This document shows, piece by piece, positions 1-7,385 of a DNA stretch of 64,000 bases. Below the pieces are notes generated by a model, which searched no databases, had not been told where the DNA came from, and saw nothing but the letters and a program-made list of their open reading frames with translations. Origin of the DNA: CAZGAH01 sp964523295 (GTDB taxonomy: Bacteria > Desulfobacterota > Desulfovibrionia > Desulfovibrionales > Desulfovibrionaceae); contig CAZGAH010000007.1 of the NCBI GenBank assembly GCA_964523295.1, forward strand, positions 28,463 to 92,462, written 5' to 3'. Each line of letters opens with the position of its first letter. Position 1 is the first letter of the stretch. The position numbers and the translations under genes are program-made.

Positions 1-253
1 CGTCCCAGGACAGATCGAGCACCGCGTTGGATATCCCCAGAGCCGCGGCCGTTGCGGCCAGAACGATGAGCACCGCAGGCCCGTTCCGCCGCACCGCACC
101 GAGATACCCCAGCGCCAGCAGCAGCCCCAGCCCGGCCGCGTACCCGCCAACAGGCACGCGCACGAAGAACAGACAGGCGGAAAGGAACATGGGCGCAAAA
201 AACAGGACCATGAAGGCCAGGGCGAGATCGAGAAGGTCAAGGCGCTTTACCAT
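1..253 (-). CDS. Membrane protein, 5' part only (window edge)
   Basis: An open frame on the minus strand starts at an ATG at 253 (MVKRLDLLDLALAF...) and runs off the left edge, giving 84 residues. Two to three very hydrophobic segments (about residues 8-32, 38-50 and 58-72) indicate an integral inner-membrane protein. The last visible residues, NAVLDLSWD, resemble polytopic membrane proteins related to GT39-type glycosyltransferases, but this is only an impression. The opposite-strand ORF over the same bases is low-complexity Arg/Ser/Pro and is rejected. Function cannot be assigned from this fragment. Confidence 0.6.
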   Translation of the reverse strand, partial: MVKRLDLLDLALAFMVLFFAPMFLSACLFFVRVPVGGYAAGLGLLLALGYLGAVRRNGPAVLIVLAATAAALGISNAVLDLSWD

Positions 254-1064
254 GGTTGCCCGGAAAATATTCGCGAGAAGCCTGTCTGCTTGCCGGTTGA
301 GGGAGGAAATTAACGGTGCCACAGACAGACAACTTAGCCAGGGGAGACCCGTTTGTCCATGAAAACCGGAAGTTCGAGCACCAGAAGAGTATGAATCACC
401 GCCGAATCATGTCCAGGCAAGCCTTGAGGAGCTGCTTCTCCGCCTCTTCGAGATACGCACCTGCGCCGCGTAACGGCTCACAAAAACATACAACGACATA
501 TCCTTGGCGGTTACATCGTGCGCAATGAGTCCCTCGCGTTACGACAAAGTTGCGGCTTTATCCTCTTTCACATGATGCTACAATAACAATTGTTAAAGCA
601 AGTTGTATTTGTAAAAATTAAAATTTGCCATTGTAGCAGGCCCGTTGAAAGGTTGTCATAGTTTCTCTAAGTCGCCATGAACGGATAACACCCTGATTCA
701 TAAAACGGCCTTATCCTGATCTTTCTGCAGGGTAAAAGAATTCCCAATTGACAGGGCGAAGAATTTTATTTCCTGGCAGGAGTAACTATGATGAGCAAGG
801 CAAAACCCTTGCAATAGGGAAGGGGTTGGAAACACGCTAAGACGGGACAACAGACGAGGATCGACAGACGCTGCCGGTCCTCCACTCTGGGACTGCACCG
901 TCGTGGCTCTCGGGTTGCTCCCCAGCAGAGCCCTATCCTCCGGACGGTACCTAACGGATCGATGGAGCCCGAACAATCTGAAGAGCAGAGGCAGCGCATC
1001 GGTCAAGTCATGTGCTACCTGGATCGGTCAGATACACGTGCTATGGACACTTGCTATTTTTTGC
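254..1064. other. Intergenic region with no supported gene
   Basis: About 800 bases separate the membrane protein from the tRNA promoter. The part near 540-670 is AT-rich. The ORFs here lack ribosome binding sites and recognisable domains. The one recognisable structure is a dispersed repeat at about 663-785 (separate entry). Confidence 0.5.
663..785. repeat. Dispersed imperfect repeat, copy 1 of 2
   Basis: About 120 bases align with 35882-35998: shared blocks include ctctaagtcgccatga, acaccctg, aaacggcc, ctgatctt, aattccc, agaatttt and tttcctgg, in the same order and spacing and in the same orientation. The copies are imperfect and neither is convincingly coding. Identity of the element is unknown. 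Confidence 0.6.
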
Positions 1065-1093
1065 TTGACAAGAGGACTCACGGCAACTAAAGT
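1065..1093 (+). promoter_or_regulatory. Sigma-70 type promoter of the tRNA operon
   Basis: A -35 element TTGACA (1065-1070) and a -10 element TAAAGT (1088-1093) are separated by exactly 17 bases and lie 14 bases before the first base of tRNA-Gln. The -35 is a perfect consensus match, as expected for a strong stable-RNA promoter. Confidence 0.75.
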
Positions 1094-1106
1094 CTCATCT
1101 CCCGGG

Positions 1107-1180
1107 TGGGGGATCGTCTAATGGCAGGACGACGGGTTCTGGCCCCGTTAATCAAGGTTCGAGTCCTTGTCCCCCAGCCA
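1107..1180 (+). tRNA. tRNA-Gln (CTG anticodon)
   Basis: The acceptor arm TGGGGGA pairs with TCCCCCA (1170-1176), followed by discriminator G and an encoded CCA. The anticodon loop TTCTGGC reads CTG for Gln. The T-arm carries GGTTCGAGTCC. It is the first gene of a two-tRNA transcript with tRNA-Glu. Confidence 0.95.
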
Positions 1181-1191
1181 CATATCATTGC

Positions 1192-1269
1192 GTCCCCATC
1201 GTCTAGCCTGGTCCAGGACACCGGCCTTTCACGCCGGCAGCAGGGGTTCAAATCCCCTTGGGGACGCCA
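1192..1269 (+). tRNA. tRNA-Glu (TTC anticodon), insertion site of the adjoining island
   Basis: Acceptor GTCCCCA pairs with TGGGGAC (1259-1265), followed by G and encoded CCA. The anticodon stem-loop CCGGC-CTTTCAC-GCCGG gives TTC for Glu. The 3' 45 bases are duplicated at 5192-5236 with three mismatches, so this gene is the attachment site of the element that follows. The gene itself remains intact. Confidence 0.95.
1225..1269 (+). repeat. attL: 3' end of tRNA-Glu, direct repeat copy 1
   Basis: This 45-base segment from the anticodon loop to CCA matches 5192-5236 at 42 of 45 positions. Such tRNA 3'-end duplication is the signature of tyrosine-recombinase integration. It bounds an element of about 3.9 kb. 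Confidence 0.85.
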
Positions 1270-1305
1270 AACGATTCTAAGAGGTTATAGTAAGATACGC
1301 CTTGC

Positions 1306-1335
1306 CTGGTCAGGGTGGGTACAAACCCTGGTTAC
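1306..1335 (+). promoter_or_regulatory. Candidate integrase-binding repeat near the left end of the island
   Basis: The motif gtgggtacaaa followed within 5 bases by ggttacaa recurs at 5095-5117 near the other end, in the same orientation. Paired repeats just inside both att sites are where arm-type integrase sites are expected. This is positional inference only. Confidence 0.4.
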
Positions 1336-1353
1336 AAAATGCCCTCTGCGTCT

Positions 1354-2437
1354 CTATGCCGGGGGCATTGTCTTTATGAGGGGCAGGACTTTGCCTGGCC
1401 CTCGGTTTTCGAACACGTTCAGTGCCTGCTCGGCTTCAGGGGTGAAGCCGAGGCTTTTGAGGTAGCGCGCCGTGGTGGTCGCGTTCTCGTGTCTGAGGAT
1501 TTGCTGGATCACGGCCACGGGGTGACCCGCCTTGTAAAGAATGACCGCAGAGAGATGCCGGATGGCATGCATGCCAAAGAGCTTCACATCGGCCAGAGCG
1601 CAAAGTCCCTTCATCCAATGCTGCCGATACTTGTACGCTTCGCCCGTGGTTTCCGAGGTGAACACGTTATTCGACCGACCCTGTCTGTTCTCCCATTGCC
1701 ACAGGAGCGCCTGGCGCAACTCGTTGGTCATGGGCGGGTAGTTTTCCTTCCAGAATCCTCCGCGTGTCTTACGTGTCCGCAGTTTGATCTTGCCCGTTGC
1801 AAAATCCACGTCGTCCCACGGTCCCACGTGAGGCGGAAGAGTTCGCCGCGTCGTGCCGCCAGATGCAGGAAGGCGATCAAGAGCACGCGGTCCTGGCCTT
1901 GGCTTTTTTCGTAGACCGCCCAGAAGTCCTCTTCCTGGGGGACGTAACGTGCGTGCCGCTCCTCGGGGTATTTCTCCACCGACCGGAAAGGATTCGCCCG
2001 ACCGATGGGGAAGCCGCTTTCGCCCAGGTACTTCGCTCCCCAGTTCCAGGCCTTACCCAGGTTTTTCCGGTCTGTATTCAAAGCATTGCCACTCCGCTTC
2101 GTGCGCTGCTTGGAGAAGTACTGGAGGCCTGCCCGATTTCGTAGCCGTCCACCAGGGTGTTCGGATCGTGAAATCGGAAAAAACGCCGGAATACGAGCCG
2201 TTTCTCCTGGTAGGTCTTCTCGGCCCAGCGGCCTTTGCCGTCGTCCATGTACCGCGTGGCCCATTCCAGCAGGCTAAGCAAGAAGATCGTGGGGGTCGGC
2301 TTCGCCTCGGGCGTGGGCTGGGTTGCCTGTTCCTGCAGATTCGCCCTTGCCTGCTCCTCCCACAGAATCGCCTCGCGCTGGCTGCGCTTGCTGGCGTCCT
2401 TGAACCACTGACGCCGGCCGGTGCGACACAGCAACCT
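1354..2437 (-). pseudogene. Tyrosine recombinase (phage/island integrase), broken
   Basis: The catalytic C-terminal half is readable at 1354-1827, with HAIRHL box II, the LRHEN region and the active-site segment TTTARYL. The core N-terminal half continues in another frame at about 1820-2110 (ARRGELFRLTWD box I), and the arm-binding N-terminus lies in a third frame at about 2090-2434 (GRRQWFKDASKRSQREA). Two frameshifts, near 1825 and 2105, separate the pieces. The 5' end abuts an IS3 fragment at 2444 and lacks a normal start. It points at tRNA-Glu, as integrases of tRNA-targeting elements usually do. It is almost certainly inactive unless both frameshifts are sequencing errors. Confidence 0.85.
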
Positions 2438-2443
2438 TTCTGA

Positions 2444-2575
2444 TTAAGCCGCTTGGCGCATTCCCTCATAATAAACCTCATCCTGCGTTAAGTACTCCAA
2501 AGCTTGATGAAAACGACGGCTGTTATAAAAAGAAAAATATTTAGCTATTCCACGTCGTAGTTCCGTTCCACGCTC
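2444..2575 (-). mobile_element. IS3-family transposase (OrfB) C-terminal fragment
   Basis: The minus-strand frame encodes ELRRGIAKYFSFYNSRRF followed by HQALEYLTQDEVYYEG and a stop. This matches the conserved end of IS3-group DDE transposases (the YxxFYNxxRxHQxLGYxTPxEVY pattern). Only about 43 residues remain. The fragment sits between the integrase 5' end and the truncated antitoxin, so its insertion or decay damaged both neighbours. Confidence 0.8.
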
Positions 2576-2818
2576 GCCCGCTATCGCAAGGGCGCACCCC
2601 TGGCCGACAGCCGCGACCTCCTGGAACGCGCCGGCCATCTGCTGGCCATCTATGCCAGCCTGCGTCTCCTCTTCCCGCACAACCGGGACCTGGCCTATGC
2701 ATGGATGGGCGCCACGAACCGGCGTCTGGAGACCAGGCCCGTGGATATCGTCCGCGAACGCGGCTTCGAGGGGTTACTGGCCGTGCGACGCTATCTGGAC
2801 ATTGAGCGCGGGCGATAG
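2561..2818 (+). pseudogene. Xre/MbcA/ParS-type antitoxin (DUF2384), N-terminus lost
   Basis: Reading from 2561, right after an in-frame stop, gives 85 residues ending in a TAG at 2816-2818. The segment containing LFPHNRDLAYAWMGATNRRL and GLLAVRRYLDIERGR is the C-terminal toxin-binding DUF2384 domain of RES-type antitoxins. The N-terminal HTH and start codon are missing and are replaced by IS3 sequence. It lies three bases before the RES toxin frame, the normal spacing of a res-xre operon. Without an HTH it should be unable to autorepress, and it has no obvious start. Confidence 0.75.
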
Positions 2819-2821
2819 GCG

Positions 2822-3774
2822 ATGGAGCCCGCCTTTGCAGAGCTCTGCGCGAACACGACNNNNNNNNNNTTGTTCGACGGGGACCTGCTGCTCAACATCG
2901 CCTCCATTCGCGTCTCGCAGGACCTCTTCGACGACCTGGCCGACGACGGGTTCGACCGCTCCGTGGCTATCGCTGCCGCGGCCGCGGGCAAGGTCCCGAC
3001 CGCGGCACCCGCGATAACGCGGCCCTTCGATTACGGCACGGTCATCTCCTACAGCTTCGACACAGCGCCATGGCAGGCCACGCGTTCTGGTATGGCAGCC
3101 TCGATCTGGAGACCACGGTGTACGAGACCGTGTGCCATTGGCGCCGCTTCCTCCTGGACTCGTTCCCCAACCATGACCAGGAAATCGTGGGCGAGCGACC
3201 CGTATTCCGCGTGGCCTGCAACGCCTTGCTCATCGACCTGCGCGACAAGGACGCGTCCCCTCCGGAGTTGCGCTCGCGCACGAGCTATGCCTTGTGCCAA
3301 CGCCTGGGCTCCTGGCTCGTGGGCCAGGGGCAGAATGGCGTGCTGGTGCATTCGGCGCGCTGCGAGGGGGTAAACGGTGCGATCTTCCGGCCCGAACGAC
3401 TCTCGAACGTTCGCGACCTTTGTTATCTGACCTACCGGAGCATCCCGGCCGAGGATGCGGTGACAGTGGAGCGTAAGCCCGGTCAGACCTGGCTGCACAT
3501 CCGGCCGAGTGCGTTGGCGTGTCAGCCCCCCCCAGCCGGTGCCCCGCCTCAAGATTCCCTCGCCGATCCGGCGAAGTGCGTCATCCATCGGTTTTCCAGG
3601 GGCTGTCAGGCAGACAAGACAGACTTCGAGTTTCCGAAGTCTGCCCTCCCGAGCCTGCGCGGAGCGCGTCTTGGCAGACTTGTCAGCCAAGGCAGACATG
3701 TTTTGGAGAAAAGAATTCGCGGCGCGGTCGTTCAGGCCGGCAGTTCCATGCCCCGGTTCAGGATGTCCACGTAG
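2822..3774 (+). pseudogene. RES-domain toxin (NAD-degrading family), frameshifted and gapped
   Basis: The N-terminal part starts at ATG 2822 and contains a 10-N gap at 2860-2869. At about 3090 a missing base moves the frame: PWQATR continues as FWYGSLDLETTVYETVCHWR. Downstream ARCEGVNGAIFRPERLSNV is typical of the RES fold, whose conserved Arg, Tyr, Glu and Ser/Asn contact NAD. RES toxins deplete NAD(+). The frame then runs past the family's usual end at about 3515 to a stop at 3774, overlapping the convergent Fic gene. With its antitoxin truncated, a silent toxin is what one expects to survive. Confidence 0.75.
2860..2869. other. Assembly gap (10 N)
   Basis: Ten Ns inside the RES toxin. Similar 10-N runs lie at 13697-13706, 14420-14429, 48334-48343 and 55850-55859, and a 100-N run at 27808-27907. 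The lengths are probably placeholders. Confidence 0.95.
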
Positions 3775-4898
3775 CGCACGTAGCTGAAGATTCGGTTGCG
3801 CCGCTGGCGGGTCAGTTCCTGGACGATGTCGAGACGTTCCAGGTGGGCCAGGGATTTATTCACCGTGGCTGGGCTGAGGCCGGTGATCCGCGTCAGCCCT
3901 CTTGCCGTGGCGAGGGGGCGCTCCAGCAGGGCGCGGTGGATGCGCAGTGTAGACGACGCGGCCCGTCCGAGGCGCAGAATGGCCCTTCGATCCTGTTCAG
4001 CGAGCGCCACGATCTGCATTGCAGCCTCTTCGGCCTGCGTTGCCGTATATGTGACAGCCTCGGCAAAGAAACTCAGCCAGGACTCCCAATCTCCCTGTAG
4101 CCGTACGTGGTTGAGGAGATTGTAGTAGGCATGTCGATGAGCCTTGAAATACAAACTCAGGTAGAGCAATGGCTCCTGCAAGACGCTGTGCGTGCAGAGC
4201 AGCAATGTGATCAGGAGCCGTCCCAGCCGGCCATTGCCATCCAGGAAGGGGTGAATGGTTTCGAACTGCACGTGGGCCAGGGCGGCCTTGAGCAGCGGCT
4301 GCGTGGGCTCGGGCTGGTCGTGGAGAAACAGTTCCAGCCTCCGCATGCATTCGGGGACCAATTCGGCCGGAGGCGGCACAAAGGCAGCGTTGCCTGGCCG
4401 CGTCCCGCCGATCCAGTTCTGGCTGCGCCGGAACTCGCCCGGGGCCTGGCGGCTCCCCCGTCCCTTGGCCAGCAGCACGGCGTGGATCTCCTTAATCAGC
4501 CGCAGGGAGAGCGGAAACCCTTCGGCCAACCGCGCCAGGCCATGCTCCAGCGCGGCAACGTAACTGCTGACCTCCAGCACGTCATCGAGCGGCACCCCCG
4601 GCGTCTCGGCCATCTCAAAGAGCAGGAGGTCGGAAAGGGATGATTTCGTACCCTCGATCATGGACGAAAGCACAGCCTCCTTACGTACGTACATATACAG
4701 AAAAAGGGACGTATCCGGCAGCAACCTTGCCACGCCATCCAAACGCCCGAGGGCATGCATGGCGTTATCAAACTGCCCTCGCAGGCTGGCTGTCCAGTCG
4801 ACAGGCGGCTCAGGCGGAAGCGGCGCAGGCACAAAAGCCCGGGCGACCTCGCCCACGGTCGAGATGGTAACGTAGTGGCCCTGAAGATGACGAAGCAT
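3732..4898 (-). CDS. Fic/DOC family protein (predicted AMP transferase)
   Basis: This 388-aa protein has the Fic active site HPFLDGNGRLGR at residues 216-227. The His is the catalytic base and the GNGR loop binds nucleotide phosphates. Residues 78-83 (SSMIEG) match the (S/T)xxxE(G/N) inhibitory helix, in N-terminal position, so this is a class II, self-inhibited Fic protein. An N-terminal Fic_N-like region and a C-terminal winged-helix region (about 305-385, ATARGLTRITGLSPATVN) complete the SoFic-like layout. It is the only intact gene in the tRNA-Glu island and converges on the RES gene. It may modify host or competitor targets; the substrate is not predictable. Confidence 0.9.
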   Translation of the reverse strand: MLRHLQGHYVTISTVGEVARAFVPAPLPPEPPVDWTASLRGQFDNAMHALGRLDGVARLLPDTSLFLYMYVRKEAVLSSMIEGTKSSLSDLLLFEMAETPGVPLDDVLEVSSYVAALEHGLARLAEGFPLSLRLIKEIHAVLLAKGRGSRQAPGEFRRSQNWIGGTRPGNAAFVPPPAELVPECMRRLELFLHDQPEPTQPLLKAALAHVQFETIHPFLDGNGRLGRLLITLLLCTHSVLQEPLLYLSLYFKAHRHAYYNLLNHVRLQGDWESWLSFFAEAVTYTATQAEEAAMQIVALAEQDRRAILRLGRAASSTLRIHRALLERPLATARGLTRITGLSPATVNKSLAHLERLDIVQELTRQRRNRIFSYVRYVDILNRGMELPA

Positions 4899-5094
4899 AG
4901 CGGTATGGAACCTAAAATAAGAACAGCGGTTATTTCAGCCTGACGGATGAAGCTAAAATAACCATAGACCAAAATAAAGGCAAGTTGAACATGCCCGACA
5001 GATGAATAAGCCGACGTCCCCGCTCGTTGCCAGGGGGATGAGCGAGCATCAAAAAGCGTGCCATGTCTACCGAGAAAGCCGCCAGCGCGGAGGC

Positions 5095-5117
5095 GTGGGT
5101 ACAAATCGGGTTACAAC
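5095..5117 (+). promoter_or_regulatory. Candidate integrase-binding repeat near the right end of the island
   Basis: This is the second copy of the gtgggtacaaa...ggttacaa motif, about 75 bases inside attR. It parallels the copy about 40 bases inside attL. Confidence 0.4.
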
Positions 5118-5191
5118 CCCGGGTGTATTCTCAGGCCTTTTCATGCATCCAAAGCCCCTGTAATTTTAGGATGATGTGGAAGTCTTGTCCC

Positions 5192-5236
5192 CCTTTCACG
5201 CCGGCAGCAGTGGTGCAAGTCCCCTTGGGGACGCCA
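5192..5236 (+). repeat. attR: duplicated tRNA-Glu 3' end
   Basis: This 45-base copy of 1225-1269 differs at three positions in the T-arm. It is not a tRNA because the 5' half is absent. It marks the outer edge of the island. Confidence 0.85.
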
Positions 5237-5247
5237 CCGACAATCAA

Positions 5248-5277
5248 GGGCTTAGAGAAGATCTAAGTCCTTTTTTT
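5248..5277 (+). terminator. Rho-independent terminator, displaced from the tRNA operon
   Basis: GGGCTTAGA and TCTAAGTCC form a 9-bp stem (one G-T pair) with a 5-base loop, followed by seven Ts. It lies 11 bases after the attR copy of the tRNA 3' end. It is therefore most simply the original tRNA operon terminator, pushed about 4 kb away by the island. Confidence 0.75.
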
Positions 5278-5525
5278 CGGTAATTTGTATTCCCGCATTA
5301 TCTAGCATATTCTGACCATTTTAGTAAAATGCAGCTAAAATCTTTGGACACGATGACGAACAGACTTGCAACCGAAGGATGCTCAGGGTAGATTAACGGG
5401 ATCAACGCGCTTATGCGCTATGCGAAGGCACCGAACATGAACAATACAAACAAGCGCGACTGACGCACGAACGCAACACATATTCCGGGGCTTTGTACGA
5501 GGCTCTGGACAAAAAGGTGGTCATC

Positions 5526-6515
5526 ATGCAGCACCAATCGGACGTACGACACAGTAAATCGGACGCTTCCAGTGCTCGACCCAAAGGGCTTTCCTACGGG
5601 CGCGTCGCCATATTGATCGGCTTTTTTGCCTTGGGTATCGGCCTGGGAATGCTTCTCTCGCCGCGGAAAACAACCCCTCCGGTATCCACGGAAGCGTTAT
5701 TGGACGATTTCAAGATCGCCATCCAGAACGACCCCAAGCTCGTGCTCGACTTTTTGCACCAACACGCCGAGCAGGTCTTCGAAATTGTCCTCGCCGGGCA
5801 GGAGGTGAAACGCGCCAAGGCTGTCGAGGCCCAGCAGCACCAGCAGCTTCTCGATCCGCTCAAACCGTCGATCGATGAAGCCCGACCCATGCTCGGCGCA
5901 GCTGACGCCCCGGTGACCATTGTAGAATATTCCGATTTTCTCTGCCCGTTCTGCTCTAAGGCTGCGGCCACGCTCAACGCGATCATGAAGCAGTACGAGG
6001 GGAAAGTGCGCCTTTTCTTCAAGCACATGCCCCTGAGTTCGCATAAGAACGCCAAACTCGCGGCACACTATTTCGAGGCTGCTGCGCTTCAGAATCCGAA
6101 ATTGGCCTGGGCCCTGTACGACGCCATGTTTTTCGGTCAGAAGCAGCTGGCAGACCTCGGCGAACCCTGGCTGTTGGAAACAGCGCGTGCGCTTGGACTG
6201 GACCCCCAGCGCCTGGAGGCCGACGCCGCCAGCCCGGCGGTTATCGAGCGCGTGGAACAGGACAGACGCGAGGCCGACACCTTGGGAATTCCCGGAACAC
6301 CCTCGTTTCTCGTCAACGGAGTGCTCATTTCCGGCGCAGTCCCCCCTGAGGACTGGCATCGTACCCTGAGCATGGTCTTCCAGCACTTGGAAAAGACCGC
6401 AGCGCAGAGGACAACCGAGGCTCAGGCAACAACGACGACGCCAGTTCCTGCCGTCGCCCCGGCGAAAACCGATGACCAGGCCCAGCCACCGGCCCGGAAA
6501 TCAGGCACCGAATAA
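5526..6515 (+). CDS. DsbA-family thiol oxidoreductase, membrane-anchored
   Basis: The 329-aa product starts at ATG 5526, preceded by AGGTGG; an upstream in-frame ATG at 5493 has weaker support. A single N-terminal membrane segment (about residues 24-44) anchors a periplasmic domain. A helical stretch is followed by a DSBA-type thioredoxin domain with the redox motif CPFC at 140-143 and the cis-Pro loop GIPGTPSF. The C-terminal 35 residues are a Pro/Thr/Ala-rich tail. The family (BdbD/ScoI-like and DsbA-like proteins) forms or isomerises disulfides in exported proteins. It is monocistronic with a terminator downstream. Confidence 0.85.
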   Translation: MQHQSDVRHSKSDASSARPKGLSYGRVAILIGFFALGIGLGMLLSPRKTTPPVSTEALLDDFKIAIQNDPKLVLDFLHQHAEQVFEIVLAGQEVKRAKAVEAQQHQQLLDPLKPSIDEARPMLGAADAPVTIVEYSDFLCPFCSKAAATLNAIMKQYEGKVRLFFKHMPLSSHKNAKLAAHYFEAAALQNPKLAWALYDAMFFGQKQLADLGEPWLLETARALGLDPQRLEADAASPAVIERVEQDRREADTLGIPGTPSFLVNGVLISGAVPPEDWHRTLSMVFQHLEKTAAQRTTEAQATTTTPVPAVAPAKTDDQAQPPARKSGTE

Positions 6516-6570
6516 GCTTCATGAGTTTAAGCAACCCGGTTACGATAGCTTGACTTGAGCAACCGACAGA

Positions 6571-6600
6571 CCCTGCGCCTGGTTTGCAGGCGCAGGGTTT
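6571..6600 (+). terminator. Terminator-like hairpin after the DsbA-like gene
   Basis: CCCTGCGCCTG (6571-6581) pairs perfectly with CAGGCGCAGGG (6587-6597) around a 5-base loop, followed by TTT. It lies between convergent genes and could serve both. Confidence 0.7.
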
Positions 6601-6655
6601 CAAGCTGTCGTACAACAGACGCAGACGCCGGCATCACGCTGTCTTTCACATCTGC

Positions 6656-7054
6656 TCAGACAATTTTTCTGGTTGCCTGACCCGCCACGGCCTGCTTTCG
6701 TTCCAGCGCCCGCTTCGAACTTTCCAGAAGCACTGCCGTTCCGTAGCAGGAAAAAAACTTGCTGCCGTCCGGATGAAAGGCAATATTTTCCTGATAGCCG
6801 ATGATTGCCTGCGCTCCCTTGTTGATGGCGCGCGAAGCCATGCCGAAAAACGCGTCCTCGGAATCATACCCACGGCAGGCGACCAGCCCGAGCACTTTTT
6901 CGATTTGACGCCCTTCGATGGCCTCGGTAGTCACGACCGGAAACCTTCCGGAATGAAAAATGTCTTTGACTTTTTGCATATCCTCGACCTCGGCCGAAGA
7001 TTTTTTCTTGGACTTTTTCTCGCCCCCGCCTATTCCGTTCAGAAGAAACAACAT
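6656..7054 (-). CDS. YbjQ/UPF0145-like protein
   Basis: The 132-aa product has a short basic N-terminus and then a region from about residue 38 (FPVVTTEAIEGRQIEKVLGL ...) to 110 (AVLLE) resembling the YbjQ/UPF0145 family, a pentamer-forming beta/alpha fold of unknown function once called a heavy-metal-binding domain. AAGGAGAGG lies 7-9 bases before the ATG. It is encoded alone, convergent with the DsbA-like gene. No catalytic residues are known for the family. Confidence 0.7.
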   Translation of the reverse strand: MLFLLNGIGGGEKKSKKKSSAEVEDMQKVKDIFHSGRFPVVTTEAIEGRQIEKVLGLVACRGYDSEDAFFGMASRAINKGAQAIIGYQENIAFHPDGSKFFSCYGTAVLLESSKRALERKQAVAGQATRKIV

Positions 7055-7385
7055 GGCGATCCCTCTCCTTGCTAGCGTTTACGATCACAGCATACTATGC
7101 AGGAAGCTTGCCAGCCAACGATTCAGGCGCTTTCTCTGCTTCGTCCTGCTCTTCGTACGGCCCTGCGCTGCCGGTCTGCCAGACCGTTGACAGCGCCAGC
7201 GAGCGGGATGCACGGAAAAGGTGGCAGGCAACAACCCGACGCCCCGATCGCCCTTCCACTGCGCAGGGGGGCGGTCATCAAACGAGCATCGGATACAATT
7301 TGCTGAGGTTGAGGCGTGCTGCCTCGCGGACGTCGCCGCTCAGACCGAGAGCCTGTGCGTGACGCGGAAATGATTCACGCTGCCG
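7055..7385. other. Intergenic region
   Basis: No ORF here has a ribosome binding site. A minus-strand frame ending at 7107 (... EEQDEAEKAPESLAGKLPA) looks protein-like at its end, but it follows two stop codons and has only a GTG as possible start. It is left uncalled. Confidence 0.4.
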
